A DNA stretch of 64,000 bases from PALSA-1003 sp963741315 (GCA_963741315.1 CAVUHK010000005.1:620001-684000), one strand, 5' to 3'; shown: positions 28,024 to 37,532, numbered from the stretch's first letter. Notes: a model not told the origin generated them from the sequence alone. A program made the numbers and translations.

Positions 28024-28802
28024 CGCCGGACGGAATCGCCGAACGCGCGCAGTTCGCCAGACAACTCGCCCGCGACGCCGGTGCACTCGCCTGGCGTTAC
28101 TTCAAGCGCGACATTGCCTATGCCACCGAGACCAAGGGGCCGCAGGATTTCGTCAGCATTGCCGATCGCGCCGTCGAAGCGCTGATCCGCACGCGGATTA
28201 GCGCAGCTTTTCCCTCCGACACGATGTACGGCGAAGAAGCCGGCGGCGACGTCGGCGAGCACGCATGGTTCGTCGATCCCATTGACGGCACGATCAACTT
28301 CGTCCATGGCGTGCGCTACTGGTGCATATCGATCGCCTTCCTGGTCGGCGGAGAGCGACGCATCGGTGTCATCTACGATCCGGCGCCCGACGAACTTTTC
28401 TCGGCAACACGCGGCGCGGGTGCTTTCTGCAACGACGCGCCCATGCATGTGTCGTCCTGCGATCGCCTCGACAGCGCGCTGGTTTGCGCGGGCTACGTGC
28501 CGCGCCAGGAGCTCGATGATCATCTGCGTGTCAGGCGACGCATGTACGAGGCCGGCCTCGCCGTCAAGGACATGGGCGCGGGCGCACTTATGCTCGCGCA
28601 TGTCGCCGCTGGCCGGTTCGACGGTTACTTCGAGCCCCACATGCACGCCTGGGATGCGCTGGCCGGCCTGCTGCTGGTCGAGGAAGCGGGCGGCAGGACG
28701 CATGCGTACCCGGGTGCCGGCGGACTTTCTGGCGGTGGACGGGTACTGGCAGCGGCGCCCGGCCTCTACGCCGCGCTCGAGTACGTCGCGGGCGAAGACT
28801 GA
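28020..28802 (+). CDS. Inositol-monophosphatase-family phosphatase
   Basis: 260 residues, Mg-dependent Li-sensitive phosphatase fold. Metal-binding motifs are complete: GEEAGG, DPIDGTINF and HAWDALAG. Family members dephosphorylate myo-inositol 1-phosphate, fructose 1,6-bisphosphate, histidinol phosphate or PAP. Because the ATG overlaps the ABC ATPase stop (ATGA), it is translationally coupled to a transporter, suggesting it acts on the imported compound. That link is inference. Confidence 0.9.
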   Translation: MTPDGIAERAQFARQLARDAGALAWRYFKRDIAYATETKGPQDFVSIADRAVEALIRTRISAAFPSDTMYGEEAGGDVGEHAWFVDPIDGTINFVHGVRYWCISIAFLVGGERRIGVIYDPAPDELFSATRGAGAFCNDAPMHVSSCDRLDSALVCAGYVPRQELDDHLRVRRRMYEAGLAVKDMGAGALMLAHVAAGRFDGYFEPHMHAWDALAGLLLVEEAGGRTHAYPGAGGLSGGGRVLAAAPGLYAALEYVAGED

Positions 28803-28904
28803 ACACGTCCCGACGGTGCAGCGCGCGACGGCCTCCTTGAATCCACACAGTGAACACGTTGCGTATGTGTGTCGGCCGCAGCGTCGACTCGCTCTGGCGT
28901 CGAT

Positions 28905-28924
28905 CCCCACGCTTACGCGTGGGG
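28905..28924. terminator. Hairpin between convergent genes
   Basis: CCCCACGC-TTAC-GCGTGGGG forms a perfect 8-bp stem with a 4-nt loop in the 146-nt gap between the phosphatase gene and the convergent lipoprotein gene. There is no T-run on either side, so it may stop exonucleases or act as a weak bidirectional terminator. Confidence 0.5.
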
Positions 28925-28948
28925 CCCCTCGCCGCGTAGCTCGCGCCG

Positions 28949-29896
28949 CTACCGCAACGCCGCAGTGTCGATGGCGAATACCAATGGATAGTACGTCGTC
29001 CAGCGATTCCAGCGCTGCGAGCCGGCCTCGCTGACCGCCCAGAGCGTGCCGTCGGGCGCGAACTCGATGTCCTCGATGCCCGCGGGCATGGCGTATTCGG
29101 CGAGCACTTTGCCGGTCGCCGCGTCGACCCGCTGAACGCGGCCCAGCGTGCCGCCGCTCTGCGTCAACCAGAGCGTTCCATCCGCGGAGAGTGCCGCGCC
29201 CTGCGACTGGGCAGCGACCGGCAGCGTTGCCTGCGCGAAACTCTGGTCGAGCGTGGCGCCGCTCGCCATCAGCGCATCGATGCGTGCCAACGGCACGCGC
29301 CACAACCGCCCCGGTCCATCGCGGGCGCGCGTGTACTCGCCGATCCACAGCGCGTCACTGCCGTGCGCGAGGAAATGCCCTGTGATCTCGCCCCCCAGCC
29401 TGACCGTCTGACAAGTCGCGGGAGCGCAACGGCCAGCGCGCAGCGCATCGGCGGCGCGGATGCGAATCAACACATGGGTGTCGGCAATATAGAGCGTGCC
29501 GTCGCCGCCCCACGCGGACCCACCCGCGTGTCCGCACTCCGGCGGCAGATCGAAGTAACCGCTGATCGCTCCACTTGCCGGATTGACGCGATACACGCGG
29601 CAGGGACCGCGGTCCTGCGCCGGGTCGGCGCTACGATAGGTGGCCACCCACAGCGCACCGTCGCCGAACGCGACACCCTGCGGCACGTAAGCGTCGTCCA
29701 GACCAGGTACCCAGAAATGGCCGCGCAGCGCCTGCGCATTCGGGACGCCGGACAGTGCGCGATCGGTGTACGTCGGAGCCTTGCCCGCCGGTGCGAGGCG
29801 GGCGCTTGCCGATGGCGACGGCACGCCGACACCATTGGGAGCCTGCGCGCATGCCGACGCTGCGATGAGCAACGCCAACGCGACGGGTCCGCGCAT
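28949..29896 (-). CDS. Secreted beta-propeller-like lipoprotein of unknown function
   Basis: 315 residues from the ATG at 29896. A short lipoprotein-type signal ends at a plausible lipobox (LIAASAC, Cys as first mature residue). The rest consists of repeated blades such as PQGVAFGDGALWVATY, GGDGTLYIAD, LSADGTLWLTQSGG and FAPDGTLWAVSEAG, i.e. an NHL/SMP-30-like beta-propeller. Nothing catalytic is recognisable. A longer open frame reaches 29947 but overlaps the upstream acyl-CoA dehydrogenase gene. Confidence 0.75.
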   Translation of the reverse strand: MRGPVALALLIAASACAQAPNGVGVPSPSASARLAPAGKAPTYTDRALSGVPNAQALRGHFWVPGLDDAYVPQGVAFGDGALWVATYRSADPAQDRGPCRVYRVNPASGAISGYFDLPPECGHAGGSAWGGDGTLYIADTHVLIRIRAADALRAGRCAPATCQTVRLGGEITGHFLAHGSDALWIGEYTRARDGPGRLWRVPLARIDALMASGATLDQSFAQATLPVAAQSQGAALSADGTLWLTQSGGTLGRVQRVDAATGKVLAEYAMPAGIEDIEFAPDGTLWAVSEAGSQRWNRWTTYYPLVFAIDTAALR

Positions 29897-29909
29897 GGTG
29901 CGCGTCAGT

Positions 29910-31713
29910 TCAGAACTGCTCGTCGGCGAGCGCCAGCACCGATTCACTGCCGTGGACGATCGACTGTGCGAGTGCAGCCGCCTGCGGCAACAGGCAATCA
30001 GCGTAGAAACGCGCGGTCGAAATCTTCCCGCGGTAGAACGCGGCGTCGCCCGTGCCTTCCTCGAGCCGCTTGGCGGCGATCAGCGCGGCGCGGCCCAATT
30101 GCCAGCCGCCCGCCACCAGTCCCCACAACTGCAGGTAAGGCACCGCGGCGGCGTGCGCCGCGCGCGTCGATGCTGCATAGTTGGGTACCAGCCAGTCGAT
30201 CGCCTCGCCGAGTGCTGTCGCGGCAGCGGTCAGTGCGGCGCCCGTCGCCTTGAGCTCCGCGTCACTTGATGCCGACAATTGCGCAGCCACCTTGATAATT
30301 TCGGCAAGCACCGCGCGTGCCGCCGCGCCGCCATCGCGCGCGGTCTTGCGTCCGATGAGGTCGTTGGCCTGGATGCCCGTCGTTCCTTCGTAGATGGTCG
30401 TGATCCGTGCGTCGCGGTAGTACTGCGCCGCGCCGGTCTCCTCGATGAAGCCCATGCCCCCGTGGACTTGCAGCCCCAGGTACGTGACCTGCTGCGCGAC
30501 TTCGGTGCTGCAGCCCTTGACGATCGGGATCATGAAGTCGACGAAACCCTGGTGGCGCTTGCGCGCGGCGGGATCGGGATGATGCAGCGCGTTGTCGATC
30601 GCGGCACCGGTGACGTACGCCACGCCGCGCGTCGCCTCGGTCAGCGCCTTCATCGTGAGCAGCATGCGTCGCACATCGGGATGCTGGAGGATGGTCGCCG
30701 TCGGCACGGACTTGTCCATGCCCGGTGCGCGACCTTGCACGCGATCCTTGGCGAATGCCAGCGCGCGCTGGTAGGCGCGTTCGGAAATGCCGATCCCCTC
30801 CACGCCGACCGAATAGCGCGCCAGGTTCATCATGATGAACATGTACTCGAGGCCGCGGTTCTCCTCGCCGACGAGGTGGCCGACGGCGCCGCCGTGTTCG
30901 CCGTAGGCCAGCACCGCGGTCGGGCTCGCGTGAATCCCCAGCTTGTGTTCGAGCGAAACGCACTGGACGTCGTTGCGCGCGCCCAGCGAGCCGTCGGCAT
31001 TGACCAGGAATTTCGGCACGACGAACAGCGAGATGCCCTTCACGCCCTCCGGCGCGGTCGGGCGTACGGGCGAGCACCAGGTGGATGATGTTCTCGGTGT
31101 AATCCTGGTCGCCGTAGGTGATGAAGATCTTCTGACCACGGAGCTTGAAGCTGCCATCCGGCTGCGGCTCCGCGCGCGTGCGCACCGCGGCCAGGTCCGA
31201 GCCCGCCTGCGGCTCGGTGAGATTCATCGTGCCGGTCCACACGCCCTCGACCATCTTCGGCAGGTACATTGCCTTCTGCGCGTCGGAACCGACCAGCTCC
31301 AGCGCCTCGATCGCGCCCTGCGTGAGCAACGGGCAGAGCGCAAACGCGAGGTTGGCGCCGTGCCACATTTCCTCGACTGCGGTCGACACGAGTTGCGGCA
31401 GGCCCTGTCCGCCGTGGTCCGGGTGCTTGGTCAGGCCGTTCCAGCCGTTGTCGGCGAACTGCTTGTACGCCTCCTTGAATCCAGTCGGCGTTTTTACTAT
31501 GCCGCCGTCGACGAGCTTCGAACCCTCGCGATCGCCCACCGCGTTGAGCGGGTCGAGCACTTCGGTCGCGAACTTCGCCGCCTCTTCGAGGATCGCGGCG
31601 ACGGTGTCGGCCGTCGCGTCCTCGTAACCGGGCAACTTGCTCACCTGCTCCATGCCGGCGAGCTCGTTCATGACGAACAGCATGTCTTTGAGCGGGGCGT
31701 GATACATACTCAT
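29910..31713 (-). pseudogene. Acyl-CoA dehydrogenase (three-domain, ~600 aa type) interrupted by a +1 frameshift
   Basis: The N-terminal part (from 31713, MSMYHAPLKDMLFVMNELAG) and the C-terminal part are in different frames but together form one continuous protein of the long acyl-CoA dehydrogenase type. That type carries an extra N-terminal helix domain and a C-terminal extension. The break is at about 31056-31057: after LVLARTPD the frame must skip one base to continue as APEGVKGISLF. One extra G (in + orientation) explains it. Substrate motifs (NLTEPQAGSDL, GGMGFIEETG, TTIYEGTTGIQ) are otherwise intact. The enzyme would pass electrons to the ETF encoded upstream. It may be a real pseudogene or a sequence error. 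Confidence 0.88.
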
Positions 31714-31804
31714 CGGTGTCGCCTCGAAACGGGTTGTGTGTCGCAGAAGATGCGGTAGAAACCGCGGAACGTGAACGACGCGCCGCGCGCGGAAAAGTGG
31801 GCGC

Positions 31805-32737
31805 CTAGCCCAGCTCGGCGGTCAGCGCGGGAATGATCTCGAACAGGTCACCGACCAGCCCGTAGTCGGCGATCTGGAATATCGGCGCCTCGGGATCCTT
31901 GTTGATGGCGACGATCACCTTGCTGTCCTTCATGCCCGCCAGATGCTGGATCGCGCCGGAAATGCCGACCGCGATGTACAGGTCGGGCGCGACGATCTTC
32001 CCGGTCTGCCCCACCTGGTAATCATTCGGGACGTAGCCCGCGTCGACCGCCGCGCGCGACGCGCCCAACGCGGCGTTGAGCTTGCCGGCCAGAATCTCGA
32101 GCATCTTGAAGTTCTCGCCGCTCTGCAGGCCGCGTCCGCCCGAGATGACCACGCGTGCACCGGTCAATTCGGGCCGGTCCGACTTGGTCAGTTCCTGGCC
32201 CTTGAGCTCGACGCGACCGAAATCCGCGGGTGCCGCGACGGTCTCGATCGGCGCCTGGCCACCGCTTGCGGCGACGGCGTCGAATCCGGTGGCGCGCACG
32301 GTGACGACTTTCTTCGCGTCTTTCGATTGCACCGTCGCAAAGGCGTTGCCGGCGTAGATCGGTCGCACGAAGGTATCCGGCGACTCGACCGCGATGATGT
32401 CCGACACCTGCGCCACGTCGAGCAGCGCCGCGATGCGTGGCGCGACGTTCTTGCCGAAGCCGGTCGCCGGCAGGAGGATGTGCGAATACGCACCCGCCAG
32501 GCCAACGACCAGCGCGGCGACGTTCTCCGCGGTCTGCGCCGCGAGTTGCGGCGCGTCCGCGTGCAGCACCTTGGCAACACCTGCCACCTGCGCCGCGGCA
32601 CTCGCCGCGGCTTGCGCGCCCTGTCCAGCGACCAGGACGTGAATATCGCCGCCGATCTTCTGCGCCGCGGCGAGCGTGTTGAGCGTCGCGCCCTTGAGCG
32701 CAGTGTTGTCGTGTTCGGCGATGACCAGTGTTGTCAT
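31805..32737 (-). CDS. etfA: Electron transfer flavoprotein alpha subunit
   Basis: 310 residues. The C-terminal FAD domain is complete: GGRGLQSGENF, GYVPNDYQVGQTGK, AVGISGAIQHLAGM and AINKDPEAPIF. With EtfB it forms the soluble heterodimer that takes electrons from acyl-CoA dehydrogenases and passes them to ETF-QO (gene at 19.8-21.4 kb). It lies 16 nt behind etfB in one operon; the acyl-CoA dehydrogenase gene follows 91 nt downstream. Confidence 0.97.
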   Translation of the reverse strand: MTTLVIAEHDNTALKGATLNTLAAAQKIGGDIHVLVAGQGAQAAASAAAQVAGVAKVLHADAPQLAAQTAENVAALVVGLAGAYSHILLPATGFGKNVAPRIAALLDVAQVSDIIAVESPDTFVRPIYAGNAFATVQSKDAKKVVTVRATGFDAVAASGGQAPIETVAAPADFGRVELKGQELTKSDRPELTGARVVISGGRGLQSGENFKMLEILAGKLNAALGASRAAVDAGYVPNDYQVGQTGKIVAPDLYIAVGISGAIQHLAGMKDSKVIVAINKDPEAPIFQIADYGLVGDLFEIIPALTAELG

Positions 32738-32753
32738 TTCTTCGTCGCCCTGG

Positions 32754-33506
32754 TCACGCGATCACTTTGGCTTCATTGCGCAACTTGGCGACCAACTCCT
32801 TGACGTCGGCGACCTTGCCACCGCCTTTGCGCTTGGCGGGCTCGACCACCTTGAGCGTGGTCAGGCGCGGCGTGACGTCGACCCCAAGCGCATCCGGCTT
32901 GACGATCTCCATCGGCTTTTTCTTCGCCTTCATGATGTTCGGCAGTGTCGCGTAGCGCGGCTCGTTCAGGCGCAGGTCGGTGGTGATCACAGCGGGCAGA
33001 GTCAGCTTCAGTGTTTCCAGCCCGCCGTCGATTTCACGCTTGACGGTCGCATGCCCGTCGGCAATGTCGACCTTCGACGCGAACGTCGCCTGCGGCCAAC
33101 CGAGCAGCGCCGCGAGCATCTGTCCAACCTGATTGGCATCGTCGTCGATGGCCTGCTTGCCCAGGATTACCAGCTGGGGCGCCTCCTTATCGGCCAGCGC
33201 CTTGAGCAACTTGGCAACTGCAAGCGGCTGCAGCTCGACGTCGGTCTCGACGAGCACTGCACGGTCGGCGCCGATCGCCAGCGCGGTACGCAGCGTTTCC
33301 TGGCACGCTGTCACACCGCAGGACACGGCGATGATCTCGGTGACGATGCCCTTTTCCTTCAGCCGCACCGATTCCTCGACCGCGATTTCATCGAAGGGGT
33401 TCATCGACATCTTGACGTTGCTGGTGTCGACCCCGCTGCCATCCGGCTTGACCCGGACCTTGACGTTGAAGTCGATGACGCGCTTGACGGGAACGAGGAC
33501 TTTCAT
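32754..33506 (-). CDS. etfB: Electron transfer flavoprotein beta subunit
   Basis: 250 residues, family length. The N-terminal MKVLVPVKRVIDFNVK and the AMP-binding region (IAVSCGVTACQETLRTALAIGADRAVLV) are typical of the group I (beta-oxidation) ETF rather than the bifurcating FixA type. The start is set by homology; the longer open frame upstream has none. The leader contains a -10 box and a stable 5' hairpin. Confidence 0.97.
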   Translation of the reverse strand: MKVLVPVKRVIDFNVKVRVKPDGSGVDTSNVKMSMNPFDEIAVEESVRLKEKGIVTEIIAVSCGVTACQETLRTALAIGADRAVLVETDVELQPLAVAKLLKALADKEAPQLVILGKQAIDDDANQVGQMLAALLGWPQATFASKVDIADGHATVKREIDGGLETLKLTLPAVITTDLRLNEPRYATLPNIMKAKKKPMEIVKPDALGVDVTPRLTTLKVVEPAKRKGGGKVADVKELVAKLRNEAKVIA

Positions 33507-33540
33507 TGGGGGCACCTTGTATCCGCGCCCGGAGCGCGGC

Positions 33541-33562
33541 CGCACCGGGGAAACCCGGTGCG
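33541..33562 (-). promoter_or_regulatory. Stable 5'-leader hairpin of etfBA
   Basis: A perfect 9-bp stem (CGCACCGGG and CCCGGTGCG) closes a 4-nt loop; on the transcript the loop reads TTTC, on the other strand GAAA. Judged from the -10 box at 33572-33577, it lies right at the 5' end of the etfBA mRNA, a position known to protect against RNA decay. Confidence 0.55.
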
Positions 33563-33571
33563 CAGCGGCCA

Positions 33572-33577
33572 ATTATA
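33572..33577 (-). promoter_or_regulatory. Candidate -10 box of etfBA
   Basis: TATAAT on the minus strand, 66 nt before the etfB ATG. No good -35 match is visible at the expected distance. Confidence 0.5.
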
Positions 33578-33663
33578 ACGCCATGACCGCAGGCCGCCCT
33601 TCGACGCCCGGTGCCGCTGGATTACCCTTCGAAGTCGCGCAGCCGGGGTCAACCCATGGTGTT

Positions 33664-34272
33664 TCAGGTGCGCTTGCTGTCGCAGCTCGGGGCGTCGGCG
33701 TTCATCGTTCCCTTCCAGCTGAGAACGTTGTTCAGGCGCACCGGATCGGGGACGACACGATCGGGATCGACGACCACGTCGATGCTCACGACATCCTTGG
33801 CGAAATAGTGGGTCCTCTTGAGCTGCACGTCGGCGACGCCCGACACCGTCATCGGAATCGCCAGATTCGCGGAGACTTCTTCCTTCGCGCCGCCGACCCA
33901 GGTGACCTGCGCGATGACCCGGAACGCACCGACGTCACCGTACAGCTGCTCCCGCACTGGAATGATGAATGCCCCCAGGTTCTGCACGCGAGCATTCACG
34001 ATCAGCGTGCCGTCGCGGGCCAGCGAGCAGCTGATCGCCTGCAGGTTCAGGTCCGATCGCGGTGTCCCGTCATAGATCGGGATGAAGAACATCGTCTCAT
34101 CCGGATACGAAAGGATGTACGGCGGCGTATCGCGATAGCGGGCGGATGTCCAGTTTGCCGAATCGTCGAAAATCGGCGACGAAAACCGAGTTTCCCGCTG
34201 GTACTGGCCGACCTGGCAACCAGCGACCAGAACGGCACTGAGCAATACTCCGATCGTTACGTACGCGCGCAT
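33664..34272 (-). CDS. Small lipoprotein with CARDB-like features
   Basis: 202 residues from the ATG at 34272. Signal and lipobox VLLSAVLVAGC predict a lipid-anchored envelope protein. The middle and end (SLARDGTLIVNARVQNLG, VDPDRVVPDPVRLNN) resemble a CARDB/immunoglobulin-like beta-sandwich, whose hallmark is a final VxLNN turn. No catalytic residues are recognisable; function unknown. It is separated from etfB by 157 nt and from livM by 166 nt, so it may be a single-gene unit. Confidence 0.75.
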   Translation of the reverse strand: MRAYVTIGVLLSAVLVAGCQVGQYQRETRFSSPIFDDSANWTSARYRDTPPYILSYPDETMFFIPIYDGTPRSDLNLQAISCSLARDGTLIVNARVQNLGAFIIPVREQLYGDVGAFRVIAQVTWVGGAKEEVSANLAIPMTVSGVADVQLKRTHYFAKDVVSIDVVVDPDRVVPDPVRLNNVLSWKGTMNADAPSCDSKRT

Positions 34273-34346
34273 GTGCTTCCCCTTGAACGGTGGCCAACCC
34301 AACCCCGGTCGCACCGGTATTCCGGCCGACCTTGCCCCCGCCCCGA

Positions 34347-34368
34347 CCCCAATAGTGGCTGCTTGGGG
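34347..34368. repeat. Inverted repeat upstream of the lipoprotein gene
   Basis: CCCCAA and TTGGGG arms separated by 10 nt in the 166-nt gap between livM and the lipoprotein gene. It may be an operator or a weak hairpin. The rest of the gap shows only weak promoter-like hexamers on the minus strand. Confidence 0.3.
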
Positions 34369-34438
34369 TGCTTAGGTCAACAGCATAACCGCGGAAAACG
34401 CCTTTCGATTCAAGACCGGTGTGGCAAAAACGCCGGGT

Positions 34439-35368
34439 TCAACGGGATCGACGCGCCCACCATGCGCCGATTTCGCCGACGATGCCTCGCCGAAAGGCGA
34501 GCACGCAGACGACAAAGATCACTCCGGTGATGACGGTAACCCACGACCCGAAGCCCGCCAGGTAGTTCTGCAGCCCGATGATGGTGAACGCGCCCACCAC
34601 CGGCCCCAGGATCGTTCCCATGCCGCCCAGCAGGGTCATGAGCACGACCTCGCCCGACTGGTGCCAGTGGACGTCGGTGAGCGTCGCCAGCCCCAGCGAC
34701 TGCGCCTTGAGCGCACCGGCCAGGCCCGCCAGCGCCGCCGAGAGCACGAAGGCGAGCAGCTTGTAGCGGTCGACGTCGTAGCCCAGTGACAGCGCGCGTT
34801 GCTCGTTCTCACGGATCGACTTGAGAACCTGCCCGAACGGCGAGTGAATGATGCGGTGGATCAGCCAGAACGCGGCGACGCAGATGGCCAGCGCAGCGTA
34901 GTACATCACCAGGTCGTTGGACAGATCGAGGATGCCCAGCAGCGTACTGCGCGGCACGCCCTGCATGCCGTCCTCGGCATGGGTGAGCGGCGACTGGACG
35001 CAGATGAAGTACACAAGTTGTGACAGCGCGAGGGTGATCATCGCGAAATAGATGCCCTGCCGGCGCACCGCCAGAGAGCCGATGACGAAACCCAGCAGTG
35101 CCGACCCGACCATGCCGAGCAGCAGGCCGACCTCGGCAGTGACGCCCCATTCCTTGAGCGCGTAGCCGCACACGTAACCGGCGACACCGAAGAAGGCCGC
35201 GTGGCCGAAGGACAGCAGGCCGGTATAACCGATGAGCAGGTTGAAGGCGCACGCAAAGAGCGCAAAGCACAGGCACTTCATCAGGAAGATGGGATAGATG
35301 CCGTGCGGCGCGGCGATCGCCAACAGCAGCAGTGCGCCGTAGAGCAATGTCGACTTCGAGCGCGCCAC
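34439..35368 (-). CDS. livM: Branched-chain-type ABC transporter permease LivM
   Basis: 309 residues with eight or more transmembrane helices. NLLIGYTGLLSFGHAAFFG and the EAA-like loop SIRENEQRALSLGYDVDRYKL are typical of LivM. The start is a GTG 3 nt after the livH stop. Last gene of the operon acyl-CoA ligase-hydratase-livG-livF-livK-livH-livM. Such HAAT-type systems import amino acids, amides, aromatic acids or other organic acids. Confidence 0.94.
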   Translation of the reverse strand: MARSKSTLLYGALLLLAIAAPHGIYPIFLMKCLCFALFACAFNLLIGYTGLLSFGHAAFFGVAGYVCGYALKEWGVTAEVGLLLGMVGSALLGFVIGSLAVRRQGIYFAMITLALSQLVYFICVQSPLTHAEDGMQGVPRSTLLGILDLSNDLVMYYAALAICVAAFWLIHRIIHSPFGQVLKSIRENEQRALSLGYDVDRYKLLAFVLSAALAGLAGALKAQSLGLATLTDVHWHQSGEVVLMTLLGGMGTILGPVVGAFTIIGLQNYLAGFGSWVTVITGVIFVVCVLAFRRGIVGEIGAWWARRSR

Positions 35369-35371
35369 GGC

Positions 35372-36259
35372 CTATTTCTCCCTGCCGAACAGGCCGGCCG
35401 GCCGCAACAGCAACACGATCGCCATGATGACGAAGACCACGGTCGACGAAGCTTCCGGGTAGACGACCTTGGTGAGGCCCTCGATCAAACCCAGCGCGAG
35501 GCCGGTGACGATCGATCCCAGAATCGATCCCATGCCGCCGATCACGACCACCGCGAAGACTACGATGATCAGGTTCGAACCCATCAACGGCTGCACCTGG
35601 TAGACCGGGGCCGCGAGCACACCGGCAAGGCCCGCGAGCGCGACGCCGGTGCCGTAAGTCAACGTCACCATGAGCGGCACGTTGATGCCGAGCGCCTGCG
35701 TCAACGCCGGATTTTCCGTGCCGGCGCGCAGGTACGAACCGAGCTTGGTGCGCTCGATCACGAACCATGTTGAAAGGCACACGACCACGGACGCGGCGAC
35801 GACCCAGGCGCGATACTTGGGCATGAACATGAAACCGAGGTTGAATCCACCCGACAACCCCGACGGGATCTGGTAGGGCGAGCCGGACACGCCATAGGCG
35901 TTGGTAAAGCTGCCCTCAAGAATCAACGCCAGCCCGAACGTAAGCAGCAGCCCGTAGAGATGATCGAGCTTGTACAGATGCTTGAGCATCGTCTTTTCGA
36001 TCAGCATGCCGAACACGCCAACCACGAGCGGCGAGAGCACCAGCGCCCACCAGTAGCCGAGGCCCAGATAGTTGAGCAGCATCCACGCGACGAATGCGCC
36101 GGTCATGTAGAGCGCGCCGTGCGCGAAGTTGACGATGTTGAGCAGGCCGAAGATCACCGCCAGCCCGAGCGAGAGCAAGGCGTAGAACGAGCCGTTGACC
36201 AGCCCGATCGTCGCCTGCCCGAACCACGCCTGCAGCGGGATGCCGAAGATTTCGGTCAT
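35372..36259 (-). CDS. livH: Branched-chain-type ABC transporter permease LivH
   Basis: 295 residues, about eight transmembrane helices. The sequence NGSFYALLSLGLAVIFGLLN and the cytoplasmic loop RAGTENPALTQALGINV are family hallmarks. The ATG at 36259 (MTEIFGIPLQAW) was chosen over an in-frame start 39 nt upstream because the shorter N-terminus matches the family. Confidence 0.94.
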   Translation of the reverse strand: MTEIFGIPLQAWFGQATIGLVNGSFYALLSLGLAVIFGLLNIVNFAHGALYMTGAFVAWMLLNYLGLGYWWALVLSPLVVGVFGMLIEKTMLKHLYKLDHLYGLLLTFGLALILEGSFTNAYGVSGSPYQIPSGLSGGFNLGFMFMPKYRAWVVAASVVVCLSTWFVIERTKLGSYLRAGTENPALTQALGINVPLMVTLTYGTGVALAGLAGVLAAPVYQVQPLMGSNLIIVVFAVVVIGGMGSILGSIVTGLALGLIEGLTKVVYPEASSTVVFVIMAIVLLLRPAGLFGREK

Positions 36260-36322
36260 GACAGCGTCACCCCGTTGCTCCAGGCAGCGCAGCGACAACT
36301 GCCCCTTGGCGGGGGCAGGCCG

Positions 36323-37532
36323 TTATTTCTTTATCAGCGCGCACGTGCTCTTCGACAGCGGCTGGAACGCCTGGTCTCCGGGAACCGTCGCCTTGACGTT
36401 GTAGTAGTCCCAGGGACGCTTCGATTCCGACGGCTTCTTCACCTGCATCAGGTACATGTCGTGCACCATCCGGCCGTCGTCGCGGATCTTGCCGTTCTTG
36501 GCGAACACGTCGTTGATCGGCAGCGCGCGCAGCTTGGTCATGACCGCCTGCGTTTCGTCGGTGCCTGCCGCCTGCACTGCCTTGAGATAGGTCAGCACCG
36601 ACGAGTACACGCCGGACTGGATCATCGTCGGCCGCGCCTTGTGCTTGGCCAGGAAGCGATCGGCGAACTTGCGCGTCTCGTCGTTGAGGTCCCAGTACCA
36701 GCCCTCGGTGACCATCATGCCCTGCGTGGTCTCGAGGCCCAGCGCGTGGATGTCGGTGATGAACACCAGTAGCGCCGCAAGGTTCTGGCCGCCCTTGGTG
36801 ATACCGAATTCGCTGGCCGACTTGATCGAGTTGATCGTGTCGCCGCCGGCATTGGCCAGGCCGATGATCTTGGCCTTCGACGCCTGCGCCTGCAGAGGAA
36901 CGAGGAGAAGTCGGTCGTCGACAGCGGAGTCTTCACCGAACCGAGCACCTTGCCGCCGTTGGCCTTGATGACATCCGAGGTGTCCTTTTCCAGCGCTGCG
37001 CCAAAGGCATAGTCCGCGGTGAGGAAGTACCAGGTGTCGCCGCCGCCCTTGACGATTTCCTTGCCGGCGATATTGGCCAGCGCGTAGGTGTCGTAGGCAT
37101 AGTGCACCGTCGTCGCGGTGCAGTTGGCATTGGTCAGCGCCGAACTGGCCGCGCCGACCACCATGACGACCTTGTTCTTGTCCTTGCCCACGCCCGATAC
37201 CGCCAGCGCCACCGCCGAGTTGAGCAGGTCGGTGATCATGTCGACGCCATCGCGGTCGAACCACTCGCGCGCCTTGCTTGCCGCCAGGTCGGCCTTGTTC
37301 TGGTGATCGGCCGAGATCAGCTGGATCGGCTTGCCCAGCACCTTGCCGCCGAAATCGTCGATCGCCATTTGCGCCGCGATGACCGACCCTGCCCGCCAAG
37401 GTCGCCGTAGACACCGGTCATGTCGGTCATGACGCCGATCTTCACCATGTCGCCGCTCAACTGCGCCTGTGCCGGCATCGTGGATACGCCCAGTGCGGCG
37501 GCTAGCAATACGGATAACAATTTTCGCTTCAT
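36323..37532 (-). pseudogene. livK: LivK-type substrate-binding protein broken by two frameshifts
   Basis: Three frames must be joined to give one periplasmic binding protein of about 400 residues. The first starts at 37532 with a signal peptide (LLSVLLAAALGVSTMPAQA) and reads KIGVMTDMTGVYGDLGGQG. At about 37386 a base is missing, and the frame resumes as SVIAAQMAIDDFGGKVLGKP. A second base is missing at about 36897 (after TDFSSFL), and the last part resumes as LQAQASKAKIIGLANAGGD and runs to a normal end (CALIKK). A good SD (GGAGG) precedes the ATG. Restoring one base at each site gives a full-length protein, so recent decay or sequence error is equally possible. It would feed LivHMGF. Confidence 0.87.
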
